Origin: Bacillus sp. FSL K6-3431
GTDB lineage: Bacteria > Bacillota > Bacilli > Bacillales > Bacillaceae_C
Assembly (NCBI RefSeq): GCF_038002605.1
Contig: NZ_JBBOCT010000001.1
Location: 372,001 to 436,000 of the forward strand
Direction: 5' to 3'
DNA: 64,000 nucleotides
Shown here: positions 8,222 through 16,663 of the stretch, piece after piece
Layout: the number at the start of each line of letters is the position of its first letter
How positions within the stretch are numbered: position 1 is the first letter of the stretch
The notes under the pieces: model-generated
What the model was told of the DNA's origin: nothing
Databases searched by the model: none
The model's input: the letters and a program-made list of their open reading frames with translations, nothing else
Translations under genes and position numbers: made by a program

Positions 8222-9139
8222 ATGTTCCCAAAAATAGAACAAGCTACTTTGCTTAAAAAATTAACCACACCAACATCAAAAGTAAGAATGGTGCTTGATA
8301 CCGATACTTTTAATGAAATTGATGATCAATTCGCGATTGTGTATGCCCTTTTTTCCCAGGAGAAATTAGATGTTGAAGCCCTTTATGCTGCTCCATTTTA
8401 TAATAACAATTCTGCAAGTCCGGAAGATGGAATGGAAAAAAGTTACGAGGAGATTTTGAGGGTTTTACAACGCATCAATAATACATCTAATAATTTTGTA
8501 TTCAAAGGCTCAAGGAAGTTTTTACGCAACATGAATGAGCCTATTCCTAGTGAAGCAGCACTGGATTTAGTGGAAAGAGCGATGGCTGCGCCTGATGATG
8601 AACCTTTGTATGTTGTCGCGATAGGTGCGATAACGAATATCGCTTCAGCTATTTTAATGGAACCGAGGATTATTGAAAAAATTGTTGTTGTCTGGTTGGG
8701 TGGACATGCCTTTCATTGGCCTGATACAAAAGAGTTTAATTTGCAGCAGGATGTATTATCATCACAACTTATATTAAACTGTGGTGTTCCTTTAGTTTTA
8801 ATACCATGTATGGGGGTAACCTCCCATCTCCATACTACACTTGCAGAAATGCAACATTTTGTAAAAGGGAAAGGAGCAATTGGAAATTTCCTAGCAAAGC
8901 GATTCGAAGAATACAACGATGATCATTTTGCTTATTCAAAAGTGATTTGGGATATTTCCGCGATTGCCTATCTTGTAAATAGTCAATCCGTCCCAAGCCA
9001 GCTTGTGCATAGTCCCATTTTAACTGACCAACTAACATATAGTTTCGATGCTTCGCGACACTTTATTAGATATGCACACCATGTAGACCGCGATTTAATC
9101 TTTCGAGATTTCTTTAAAAAGCTAGAAAGGAATCGGTAG
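8222..9139 (+). CDS. Inosine/uridine-preferring nucleoside hydrolase family protein
   Basis: The N-terminal block VLDTDTFNEIDDQFAIVYAL (from residue 24) is the calcium-binding aspartate cluster of nucleoside hydrolases. It has the DTDxxNExDD variant rather than DxDxxxDD. YVVAIGAITNIASAIL near residue 137 is the second signature, and VWDISAIAYL near residue 240 supplies the later metal-binding aspartate. The 305 residues match the family. These enzymes hydrolyse the N-glycosidic bond of ribonucleosides to base and ribose in the cytosol. The ribosome site AGGAAGTGAG lies before the ATG. It stands between an MccF-like peptidase and an SDR epimerase on one strand. Substrate preference cannot be read from the sequence. 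Confidence 0.85.
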   Translation: MFPKIEQATLLKKLTTPTSKVRMVLDTDTFNEIDDQFAIVYALFSQEKLDVEALYAAPFYNNNSASPEDGMEKSYEEILRVLQRINNTSNNFVFKGSRKFLRNMNEPIPSEAALDLVERAMAAPDDEPLYVVAIGAITNIASAILMEPRIIEKIVVVWLGGHAFHWPDTKEFNLQQDVLSSQLILNCGVPLVLIPCMGVTSHLHTTLAEMQHFVKGKGAIGNFLAKRFEEYNDDHFAYSKVIWDISAIAYLVNSQSVPSQLVHSPILTDQLTYSFDASRHFIRYAHHVDRDLIFRDFFKKLERNR

Positions 9140-9181
9140 GTCTTTAAAGACATAATTATTATTAGAAATGAGTTGTTTCAT

Positions 9182-10066
9182 ATGAACATGAAAGTAGTCA
9201 TTGCTGGCGGTACTGGTTTTATTGGTAAGTATTTAGAGGGGCAATTTAGAGAATTAGGTTATGAAGTGAAGGTCATATCCAGACAAACTCCACATATCAC
9301 ATGGAATAATAAACAAGAGATTGTTAATGCATTGGAAAACTCTGATATGTTAATTAATCTTGCAGGAAAATCAGTAAATTGTCGCTACAATTCTCGTAAT
9401 AAAGAGGAAATTATAAATTCTAGGACTGAGACCACCAATATACTCGGAAATGCAATTGGTGAATGTAAGAATCCGCCGCGCTTATGGATAAATTCAAGTA
9501 CAGCCACCATATACAGACATGCAGAAGATAGACCAATGACAGAAGAAACAGGGGAAATTGGCTTTGGCTTTTCTGTTGAAGTTGCAAAAAAATGGGAGCA
9601 AGCCTTTTTTGCATTTCCATTGCCCAAAACGCGTCAAGTTGCCTTAAGAATTGCGATAGTGTTAGGGGAAAATGGTGGTGTAATGACCCCATATAAAAAC
9701 TTAGTGAAATATGGTCTAGGCGGTGTTCAAGGATCTGGGCGGCAAAAATTTAGCTGGATTCATGTCGAGGATTTATATAACATTATACTTTTTATAAAAG
9801 AAAAAGAGGAAATAAGCGGAGTAGTCAATTGTTCCGCACCAAATCCGATTACAAATCGTGAATTAATGGAAACCCTCCGAAAAACGTTAAATAGAAATTT
9901 TGGACTACCAGCATCGAAATGGATGTTAGAGGTAGGGTCCTTTTTTATCAAGACAGAAACTGAGTTAATCTTAAAAAGTCGTTGGGTTATTCCAGAACGA
10001 TTAATTAATGAAGGATATACTTTTAAATTTGATAGAATCGATAAAGCACTGCAACAGATTTTATAG
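9182..10066 (+). CDS. TIGR01777 family epimerase (SDR39U1/YfcH-like)
   Basis: The Rossmann motif VVIAGGTGFIGKYL near the N terminus binds NAD(P). MLINLAGKSVNCRYNSRNK, INSSTATIYRH and FSWIHVEDLYNIILFI are the usual landmarks of TIGR01777 epimerases. A DUF1731-type C-terminal tail (LPASKWMLEVGSFFI…RWVIPERLINEGYTFKF) completes it. The total is about 294 residues, typical of the family. The true reaction of this family is poorly defined. The start is uncertain: TTG at 9173, ATG at 9182 and ATG at 9188 are in frame and the ribosome site is weak. It is followed by a phosphotransferase gene after 99 bp. Confidence 0.8.
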   Translation: MNMKVVIAGGTGFIGKYLEGQFRELGYEVKVISRQTPHITWNNKQEIVNALENSDMLINLAGKSVNCRYNSRNKEEIINSRTETTNILGNAIGECKNPPRLWINSSTATIYRHAEDRPMTEETGEIGFGFSVEVAKKWEQAFFAFPLPKTRQVALRIAIVLGENGGVMTPYKNLVKYGLGGVQGSGRQKFSWIHVEDLYNIILFIKEKEEISGVVNCSAPNPITNRELMETLRKTLNRNFGLPASKWMLEVGSFFIKTETELILKSRWVIPERLINEGYTFKFDRIDKALQQIL

Positions 10067-10165
10067 CAGCCAGATTATTCGGGTAACCTCTATCAAACTA
10101 TTCATCTATAAAATCTGACTCAAATTTAAAAAACGAATGCATCACTAAATAAGGGAGCGATTTTA

Positions 10166-11287
10166 ATGTCAGAGCTTGTATTGGAAAATATCATTTCAGT
10201 TGAAGCAATTGATTGTAAATACCTTACCTATCTACTGAGAGTATCAGGCTATGAGGATGCTGAAGTTGTTGCATTCAAAAGGGAATCTGTTGATGGAAGC
10301 TCCCATGGAGGAGGCTCTATTCATCGATTTAGACTAATATTTTCAACGCACGGGTCCAATATTGCTCCGGATTCCATTATTTTAAAAGAATCTCGAGAGA
10401 TTCATACTCAATCATTAGACCCTGTATTTGCACGTCGGGAAGCAGAGTGTTACAAGAATAACCTATTTAAGAATATTAACAAAAAACTATATATCCCCAA
10501 AGCATACCAACTTATTGTAAAGCCAGATTTGAAGCAATACTGGGTATGGATGGAGGACCTTGGTGAGAAAGCTTTTAACATAGAAATAACACCAGCAATC
10601 CTGGTAGAGATGGTTCGAGATATATCAGAATTGCATAGCATGTGGTGGGGAAGAGAAGATGAGCTGAGAAACATGCCATTCCTTAGACATCGCGCTCAAG
10701 CAATGTACGATGGGTTGTGGGTAGACAGGATTGCCCAGAATTGCCAATCCATTGCATTGCATTCTCAGGCTGAGCAAATTTCTAAGGTATTTACAGAAAA
10801 AAGATGCAAAGCGTTAATGCAGCTAAGCAAGGCTAAGGAATTAATCTATCCTAAGCTGGAAGCTTTGCCACAAACACTTCTTCATCATGATATTTGGCCC
10901 CCTAATTTAGGACGCTATTCCGGAAAAACTGTATTAATAGATTGGTCTTATGTTGGTCAAGGTACGCCTGGTGCAGATTTAAGCCAAACCGTAGCCTTGT
11001 TATTTCAAATGTGGGATCCAAATTTAGATGATGAAGCACTTTTGCACGCTCTTTGGACTGGATTAAAGGAAGATTCGGGATTGACCGTAGAATATGAAGA
11101 AATAGTGGCTGGATATGAACTTGCATTTTGTCTTAGACCAGCGCATGTTTTAGCGGGGCCTGTTCTTGGTTCAATTCTATCGGGAAAAAGTTCCATGGTT
11201 GGAGATTCTAGTTTGGACGGTAAATTGGCTTCAGCTGAAGCTGTTTTGCAAAGAATTGAGCGCGGTATACGGCGTTTGGAAGGTTGA
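10166..11287 (+). CDS. Aminoglycoside-phosphotransferase-fold kinase (EcKinase/DUF1679-like)
   Basis: The 373-residue protein has the APH-type kinase core. LPQTLLHHDIWPPNLG contains the catalytic HxDxxxxN Brenner motif, and TVLIDWSYVGQGTPGADLSQ contains the metal-binding D(W/F)xxxGxG motif. Upstream, SIILKESREIH supplies the ATP-contacting lysine and EAECYKNNLF the helix C region. The fold phosphorylates hydroxyls of small molecules such as aminoglycosides, macrolides, choline or carnitine. A clean AAGGGAGCG ribosome site precedes the ATG. It is the last gene of a run of same-strand accessory genes. The real substrate is unknown and it need not be an antibiotic. Confidence 0.8.
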   Translation: MSELVLENIISVEAIDCKYLTYLLRVSGYEDAEVVAFKRESVDGSSHGGGSIHRFRLIFSTHGSNIAPDSIILKESREIHTQSLDPVFARREAECYKNNLFKNINKKLYIPKAYQLIVKPDLKQYWVWMEDLGEKAFNIEITPAILVEMVRDISELHSMWWGREDELRNMPFLRHRAQAMYDGLWVDRIAQNCQSIALHSQAEQISKVFTEKRCKALMQLSKAKELIYPKLEALPQTLLHHDIWPPNLGRYSGKTVLIDWSYVGQGTPGADLSQTVALLFQMWDPNLDDEALLHALWTGLKEDSGLTVEYEEIVAGYELAFCLRPAHVLAGPVLGSILSGKSSMVGDSSLDGKLASAEAVLQRIERGIRRLEG

Positions 11288-11383
11288 TTGGAAATATCTA
11301 CATTGATCACCCCATATAGGAACAAAAGAGACGGTTCTCACTGTATAAAGCAATAAAATAGTTCAGGGAGATTATTAATTCGG

Positions 11384-11704
11384 TTAACACAGCTGTGTTT
11401 AACTTTCAATAGTTTTGATGAACATCGTAGTTGGAACAAAGAAAATATCCAGGGAATTTACGATTTTTGCTCGAAAATAACTGATTCAACTAAATCAATT
11501 GTGCCTGAACCTACAAAACTTGATCAAGAACTGTCGGAAGGTTACTGCATACTCCTGCTATTCTAATGATTCACCTATCACAATTAGCCCGTTTTATATA
11601 ATGGAAGTAGACGGAAAATACATGTGAAAAAACCGACTGTTTTAATAATAGGTATATTTCATATGAGCCCAAGTCCGGATAAGTTTCAAGTGAATTTCAA
11701 ATAA
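11384..11704 (+). pseudogene. Two gene fragments, the second a DUF5694-like N terminus
   Basis: An open stretch from about 11384 to 11576 encodes SFDEHRSWNKENIQGIYDF… and, after a frameshift, continues as SPITISPFYIMEVDGKYM. This looks like the tail of an unknown polar protein. It runs straight into GTG-initiated KKPTVLIIGIFHMSPSPDKF (11624-11704), which resembles the N terminus of DUF5694 proteins (KPTVLILGTFHM) and stops early. Both are debris. The rest of 11705-12038 holds a terminator at 11773 and nothing coding. Confidence 0.4.
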
Positions 11705-11772
11705 TGATAAAAAAGCATCTTTTATTATATCAGACTGAAAGCAAACCGAAATAGGGAATTTAACAAATATAA

Positions 11773-11808
11773 AGCAGGGGATAAGGTGGCCTACCCTGCT
11801 GATTTTTT
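11773..11808 (+). terminator. Rho-independent terminator
   Basis: AGCAGGG at 11773-11779 pairs with CCCTGCT at 11794-11800 and is followed by GATTTTTT. It probably ended the degraded transcription unit upstream. Confidence 0.7.
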
Positions 11809-12038
11809 AGGCACCTTTATTGCCATAATAACACATTACATATACCAAATATGTCAGTATCTGTTTGGTCTGAAATTTTAAAGTGAGCACTACTTACTTA
11901 AGGTGACTCCATAAAAGATGTCATAAATCAAATCTAAGATCGAAAGTTTCCACTAATACCCTATTGCACTTGTCCATTACGTTATATATTTCAAAACATA
12001 TAATGTCATATGTTTTATAAGTAAATGGAGGTGTAAGC

Positions 12039-12284
12039 ATGTCAGCTGGACATTATCATGGATTATGTCAAAGGCATATGGGTAGAGCTGTTGAAATCAG
12101 AACTCAGGATGGAAGAATGCATAGGGGAATCATTCACCGTGTTAATAACAACAGAGTTTATCTTCAACCATTAGGGCGTTCTAGAAATCTAGGCGGTTTT
12201 GGTTATGGAGGTTGGGGCTGGGGCGCTGGAATCGCGCTTGGATTCATTACTTCATTAGCTGTACTATCTTTATTCTTTTGGTAG
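12039..12284 (+). CDS. Small protein: Sm-like barrel, glycine-rich linker, one membrane helix
   Basis: The 81-residue protein begins with GRAVEIRTQDGRMHRGIIHR and VNNNRVYLQPL. This strand pattern looks like a small Sm/KOW-type beta barrel (V-I-DG-G-I). A Gly/Trp-rich stretch (GGFGYGGWGWGAG) follows, then a hydrophobic C-terminal helix (IALGFITSLAVLSLFFW). The ribosome site GGAGGT lies 7 nt before the ATG, which is strong. It is a monocistronic gene that converges on the DUF2268 gene, with a shared hairpin between. It probably sits in the membrane with the barrel facing the cytosol, and similar His/Gly-rich small proteins occur in Bacillus spore or envelope fractions. The function is unknown. 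Confidence 0.65.
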   Translation: MSAGHYHGLCQRHMGRAVEIRTQDGRMHRGIIHRVNNNRVYLQPLGRSRNLGGFGYGGWGWGAGIALGFITSLAVLSLFFW

Positions 12285-12409
12285 TTAATGGGGATTATGT
12301 CGCAAGAATTATAAAGAGTTACCGCAAATACCTTGAAATGTGATCAGCTCTAACGTTAATGAAATAAGCTGTGGGAGAAGATGTATATCTAATTTTTGAT
12401 TCAATAAAC

Positions 12410-12440
12410 AACAGACGAGCGTCTTTCGTCTGTTTATTTC
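12410..12440. terminator. Bidirectional terminator between convergent genes
   Basis: A perfect 9-bp stem (AACAGACGA at 12410-12418, TCGTCTGTT at 12426-12434) is followed by a T-rich tract on each strand. It lies between the small membrane protein gene and the minus-strand DUF2268 gene. Confidence 0.75.
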
Positions 12441-12455
12441 TGTTTTAAAGTAGCT

Positions 12456-13232
12456 TCACATTATTTTAGCAATTGTTTCTGTTTTGATGTTTAATAGATC
12501 CTTACTCGTTTTGTTATTAGCTTCCATATAATTCTTAACCAAGTAATATCCAACACTATAGCCTAACATTTTCGGATAAAAACGTAATCCATACAATATG
12601 TTTTGATGTTTGGAATTACTTTTTTTAACACTTCTATTTGGGAAAACTAAGTTATTCCACATTTGCCCTAGCTTTTCATTGGAATAATACGATGTCCAAG
12701 TAGCTAAAAGTTCCTCGCCCAATCTTTCACGTACCGCATTTTCAGCTAATCCTTCTAAAATGATTGTGTCCAGCAATACATAGTCCTTTTCCTTTTTTTG
12801 AAACTTGGATAACCGACAAACATGGTTATACTCATGTGTAAACAACGCCCTTATTTCCTTTTCTGTGTTATTCTCTGCAATAAATAAAAATAGTTTATCC
12901 TTGAAAGCCAACCCTGATTTTCCGTTAAAGTCCTGTTTTAATTTTCTGTTGTTCTTATCGGATGGAAAAATAAAGATAGGAATATTTGGTCCATCCCACA
13001 CTTTTTGAAGTCGAAGTTGTTCCTCTTGTACAATTTTCCATACTGTATTTTTTTGAAACGCTTCTACTACTTTGCTTCCATTTCTGATAGGTTGATACAT
13101 TCCATGCAAAATTAAGTAATCATAGATTTCGGCGGCAAGAGCACCATCGAAGTGCCCTTTTAACTTTTCACATATTTCAATTGGTTTATGATATGAATCG
13201 AGTAACCATTTATCTGTTCTAATTACACCCAT
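12456..13232 (-). CDS. DUF2268 putative zinc-dependent protease (YjaZ-like)
   Basis: HEYNH at residues 133-137 within IRALFTHEYNHVCRLS is an HExxH zinc-protease motif. IILEGLAE (Glu160 or Glu164) supplies the third metal ligand, as in DUF2268. The protein of 258 residues has no signal peptide, so it is likely cytoplasmic. The C-terminal part (YSVGYYLVKNYM) also fits the family's YxxG helix. It is transcribed alone on the minus strand and ends at a hairpin shared with the convergent gene. The role of DUF2268 proteins in Bacillus is not established. Confidence 0.75.
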   Translation of the reverse strand: MGVIRTDKWLLDSYHKPIEICEKLKGHFDGALAAEIYDYLILHGMYQPIRNGSKVVEAFQKNTVWKIVQEEQLRLQKVWDGPNIPIFIFPSDKNNRKLKQDFNGKSGLAFKDKLFLFIAENNTEKEIRALFTHEYNHVCRLSKFQKKEKDYVLLDTIILEGLAENAVRERLGEELLATWTSYYSNEKLGQMWNNLVFPNRSVKKSNSKHQNILYGLRFYPKMLGYSVGYYLVKNYMEANNKTSKDLLNIKTETIAKIM

Positions 13233-13797
13233 ATCAGTACTCCTAACTATACATTATCTTTTAAATACAATATGTACCTATCATATAAACGTTCCGACAT
13301 TTAGGTCATATAACATCAATTCAGCGCCTGCAATGACTAATATCGGAGTCCATAAAGCTAAGTCAGCTTCAGTTGTTAGAAATCACATTTTACTATCTTA
13401 CTAAGGCGCAAGCAAAAGGCGTCTATAAAAGTATGAAAAATACTGAAAAAAAGGAGGTTGGCCAAGCGCTGTTGTTGGACTAATTCCTGAAGGACAAGCA
13501 GTTGAAGTTAATATAGCTTTGTCAGCATCTATTCCGTGATTCCAGCCACACTTTGTTTTAGTTCACTGAACCCTTGAGTACCATTCTTTGATTAGTGCAA
13601 TAATATTATTGGTTACCACTTTTCACCTTTACTTAAAGTATCTTCAGCACGACATATTCTTGTTCCATTTTGATCATTATTTTCTCTACAGTATCTTTTT
13701 GTATACTATGCCACTTAAAAGTACGTACTTATTATGATGAAATTAATATGTAATAATAGTGTAAGTTGAAAAAGAAAGCAACGTTATATATAGAAAG
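13233..13797. other. Gene-poor stretch with weak coding debris
   Basis: No intact gene is seen. A plus-strand peptide near 13455-13540 (VVGLIPEGQAVEVNIALSASIP) and a minus-strand peptide near 13290-13385 (LTTEADLALWTPILVIAGAEL) have protein-like composition but no starts. They are probably remnants. The last 50 bp carry the promoter region of the luciferase-like operon. Confidence 0.35.
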
Positions 13798-13806
13798 GTG
13801 AATAAT

Positions 13807-14865
13807 ATGAAAAAATATAGAATCGACCAAAATATGGGGCTAGAATTTGGCCTTTATACATTAGGGGACCATATCCCAAATCCCTACACTGGAGAACGTA
13901 TCTCAGAAAAACAACGGATTCATGAAATTATTGAATTGGCTAAGTTGGCTGAACAAGCTGATATTGACGTTTTTAGTGTAGGGGAAAGTCATCAAGCATA
14001 TTTTGCAACTCAGGCACATTCTGTTGTTTTAGCAGCCATCGCTCAAGCGACAGAAAAAATAAAAATCTCAAGTTCTTCTACGATTATCAGTACGTCAGAC
14101 CCCGTTCGAGTGTTCGAAGATTTTGCGACTATCGACTTGATTTCTGAAGGTCGGGCTGAAATCGTTGCTGGTCGCGCATCTCGAATAGGACTTTTTGATT
14201 TATTAGGCTATAAAGTCCAGGACTATGAAGCGTTGTTTGAAGAAAAATTTGATTTATTGCTTAAGCTCAATGAAAAAGAAGTAGTTAATTGGAGAGGGAA
14301 TTTCCGTGAGCCTTTAAGGAACGCTAAACTTTTACCCAGACCTATGAATGGATCACTCCCAATTTGGCGTGCAGTTGGTGGAACCCCTGCTAGTGCCATG
14401 AAAGCTGGTTATGCTGGTGTTCCAATGATGCTAGCAACATTAGGAGGTCCCGCTAGTATCTTTAAGAATACGATTGATGCTTACAGAGAGGCTGCCAAGG
14501 ATAATTCTTTTGACCCAGCCACACTACCGGTTGGAACAACAGGATTCTTCTATGCAGCTGAAACAACACAAGAGGCAATGAGGGAAATGTATCCTTATAT
14601 TAATGAAGGAATGAAGTTAACAAATGGACAAGGCTTTCCAAAACAAGCATTCGCACAGGCGGCAGATAAACGTAGTGTGATAAATGTCGGCAGCCCACAG
14701 GAAATCATTGAAAAAATACTATATCAGCACGAGCTATTTGGTCATCAACGTTATCTCGCACAAATGGATTTCGGTGGAGTGCCATTTGAAAAATTAGCGA
14801 AAAACATCGAGATAATCGGTACAGACATTTTACCTGCTATTAAAAAGTATACAGTAAAAAAATAG
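13807..14865 (+). CDS. LLM-class flavin-dependent oxidoreductase (luciferase-like monooxygenase)
   Basis: The roughly 352-residue TIM barrel shows the bacterial luciferase pattern. It has LEFGLYTLGDHIPNPYTGE at the N terminus, DVFSVGESHQAYFATQAHSV with the conserved EH-like SH motif, ISSSSTIISTSDPVRVFEDFATIDLIS and GRAEIVAGRASRIG. The family uses reduced FMN and O2 to oxygenate an organic substrate. The ATG at 13807 follows AGAAAGG at a good distance, so the in-frame GTG at 13798 overlaps the ribosome site and is less likely. The next gene, 11 bp downstream, encodes an FMN reductase, which makes a two-component monooxygenase operon. The substrate is unknown. Confidence 0.88.
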   Translation: MKKYRIDQNMGLEFGLYTLGDHIPNPYTGERISEKQRIHEIIELAKLAEQADIDVFSVGESHQAYFATQAHSVVLAAIAQATEKIKISSSSTIISTSDPVRVFEDFATIDLISEGRAEIVAGRASRIGLFDLLGYKVQDYEALFEEKFDLLLKLNEKEVVNWRGNFREPLRNAKLLPRPMNGSLPIWRAVGGTPASAMKAGYAGVPMMLATLGGPASIFKNTIDAYREAAKDNSFDPATLPVGTTGFFYAAETTQEAMREMYPYINEGMKLTNGQGFPKQAFAQAADKRSVINVGSPQEIIEKILYQHELFGHQRYLAQMDFGGVPFEKLAKNIEIIGTDILPAIKKYTVKK

Positions 14866-14876
14866 GAGCAAATAAT

Positions 14877-15443
14877 ATGAAAATCGTAGGAATATCCGGC
14901 TCAGTTGTCGGTTCTAAAACAAAAACAGCGATGAACTACGTATCTAAGGAAATCTCTGAGAAATATCCAGAAGCAGAATATACACTTATCGACTTGGCAG
15001 AACATAATGTTCAGTTTAGTGATGGGCGCAATTACTTGGAATATGACGGCGATACTGGTTTTGTGACAAAACAGATGATGGAAGCAGATGCCATTTTGAT
15101 AGGAACACCTATTTTTCAGGCTTCCATTCCAGGCACATTAAAAAACATTTTCGATTTATTACCAGTTCATGCTTTTCGCGATAAAGTGGTAAGCATACTT
15201 GTAACAGCAGGTTCATCTAAACATTTTTTAGTAGCAGAACAACAGTTGAAGCCAATTTTGGCTTATATGAAAGGGCAAATTGTTCAGACCTATGTATTTA
15301 TCGAAGAGAAAGATTTTAATCGTAAGGAAATTGTAAATGATGATGTTCTCTTTAGAATGGAACGTCTAGTTGAAGATACTGTTTTGTTAACAGATACGTA
15401 TACAAAACTTCGAGAAGACAAAGAAGCAAAATACGATTTCTGA
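14877..15443 (+). CDS. NADPH-dependent FMN reductase, partner of the luciferase-like monooxygenase
   Basis: The 188-residue flavodoxin-fold protein starts with MKIVGISGSVVGSKTKTAM, the FMN phosphate loop. It contains ADAILIGTPIFQASIPGTLK, the flavin isoalloxazine-binding strand and loop of the SsuE/MsuE type. VSILVTAGSSKHFL follows as the third motif. The ribosome site is AGGAGC just upstream and the gap to the monooxygenase stop is 11 bp, so the two are co-transcribed. It should supply FMNH2 to that enzyme. A strong terminator closes the operon at 15516. Confidence 0.88.
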   Translation: MKIVGISGSVVGSKTKTAMNYVSKEISEKYPEAEYTLIDLAEHNVQFSDGRNYLEYDGDTGFVTKQMMEADAILIGTPIFQASIPGTLKNIFDLLPVHAFRDKVVSILVTAGSSKHFLVAEQQLKPILAYMKGQIVQTYVFIEEKDFNRKEIVNDDVLFRMERLVEDTVLLTDTYTKLREDKEAKYDF

Positions 15444-15515
15444 TTCTAATGGAGCAAAGAAATACACATTCTTTTCAACTAATTCTTTAATGAAAAAAGC
15501 AATAATAACTGAATA

Positions 15516-15566
15516 AACCACAATATACAAGACATTACGTAGCGCTTGTATATTGTGGTTTATTTT
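15516..15566 (+). terminator. Strong terminator of the monooxygenase operon
   Basis: A perfect 16-bp inverted repeat (AACCACAATATACAAG at 15516-15531, its complement at 15545-15560) is followed by TATTTT. It lies about 70 bp after the stop. Confidence 0.85.
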
Positions 15567-15639
15567 AAATTTGAACATTATACTCAATTATGCAAATTGT
15601 AGTATGTTGACCTTTTACATAAAAGCACTTCGCAATTAA

Positions 15640-15774
15640 TTATTCTATTGTCCCAAAACAAAGATATCCCATTCCATAATCAGGGAAAGGGATAAATGCT
15701 GTAAAATTTGTGACCGAACTGAAAAGCTGAAAGAAAGCCTTTAGGTACTGATAAACAGATTTATCATATGTCAT
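15640..15774 (-). pseudogene. 44-codon fragment resembling a spermidine-synthase C terminus
   Basis: The minus-strand frame encodes YLKAFFQLFSSVTNFTAFIP followed by FPDYGMGYLCFGTIE. This recalls the last strands of spermidine synthase-type proteins (FP…YTAYIPTFPSGMWGF…). It has an ATG but no ribosome site, and nothing upstream continues the domain. It is most likely a relic. The family assignment is weak. Confidence 0.3.
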
Positions 15775-15834
15775 AACCCTATCGTGAACCAATTAGTCCC
15801 ATTATCATAAAATAATCTACATTTTCTAAAAAGG

Positions 15835-16560
15835 ATGGGACTTGATTTGAATTATACTTATCTTGATTGTTTGGCAGCATTTGGAGTTGGCGGTGCACAT
15901 CCTGGGGGCCTTCAGCTAACAAAGGAACTCTTATCAAGGGAAAAAATAGATGAAACAAAGTCAATTCTTGATGCGGGGTGTGGAACAGGGCAAACCTCTG
16001 CATATATAGCAGAACAGTACCGATGTCAAGTTACTGCCCTAGATTGTAACAAAATCATGTTGGATAAAGCTAGAAAAAGATTTTCATCCTTACATTTGCC
16101 GATTGAAGTTAAGGAAGGGAGCACTGAAATTCTTCCTTTCGATAAGATGGTATTTGATATGATACTATCAGAATCAGTTATGTCTTTTACAGATGTCAGC
16201 TTAACTATTCCTGAATTTAATAGAGTATTAAAGCCGAATGGTGTGTTGCTTGCGATTGAAATGGTTCTTGAAAAATCACTTTCTAAAAAAGAATTAAAAC
16301 CAATCGTTGATTTTTATGGGGTTACTCAATTGCTAACTGACAAGGAATGGGAAGATCTTTTCAAAAAATCCAGTTTTAAACAAGTTATTGTAGAGGAATT
16401 TAACCTACATTTGGAAGAAAATGATGTGCAAAATGCTACTGATTTTTCAGTTTCGGAAAATATGGATGATAAATTATTTGAAATTCTTGAAAAGCACGAG
16501 AACTTCACTACAGTATATAAAGGTATAATAGGTTTTCGACTTTTCAGATGTTGTATTTGA
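15835..16560 (+). CDS. Class I SAM-dependent methyltransferase
   Basis: Motif I is SILDAGCGTGQTSAYIAEQY (from residue 43), the SAM-binding glycine loop, followed by VTALDCNKIMLDKAR as motif II. MILSESVMSFTDV and EFNRVLKPNGVLLAIEM are motifs III and IV. The N-terminal lead DCLAAFGVGGAHPGG is typical of a Bacillus family of small-molecule methyltransferases. The ATG has AAAAAGG immediately in front, which is too close. The TTG at 15847 would have better spacing and may be the real start. The C-terminal FRLFRCCI is short but plausible. It is monocistronic, and the substrate is unknown. Confidence 0.8.
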   Translation: MGLDLNYTYLDCLAAFGVGGAHPGGLQLTKELLSREKIDETKSILDAGCGTGQTSAYIAEQYRCQVTALDCNKIMLDKARKRFSSLHLPIEVKEGSTEILPFDKMVFDMILSESVMSFTDVSLTIPEFNRVLKPNGVLLAIEMVLEKSLSKKELKPIVDFYGVTQLLTDKEWEDLFKKSSFKQVIVEEFNLHLEENDVQNATDFSVSENMDDKLFEILEKHENFTTVYKGIIGFRLFRCCI

Positions 16561-16663
16561 CTGATGTTAAAATGCGCTCAGTAGTTTGTGCGGTAGCATT
16601 TTGTTGAAATTTGTTTTCAGATCAACCATCATTCCCTTCAATAAGTTTGACGGGAATTATCAC

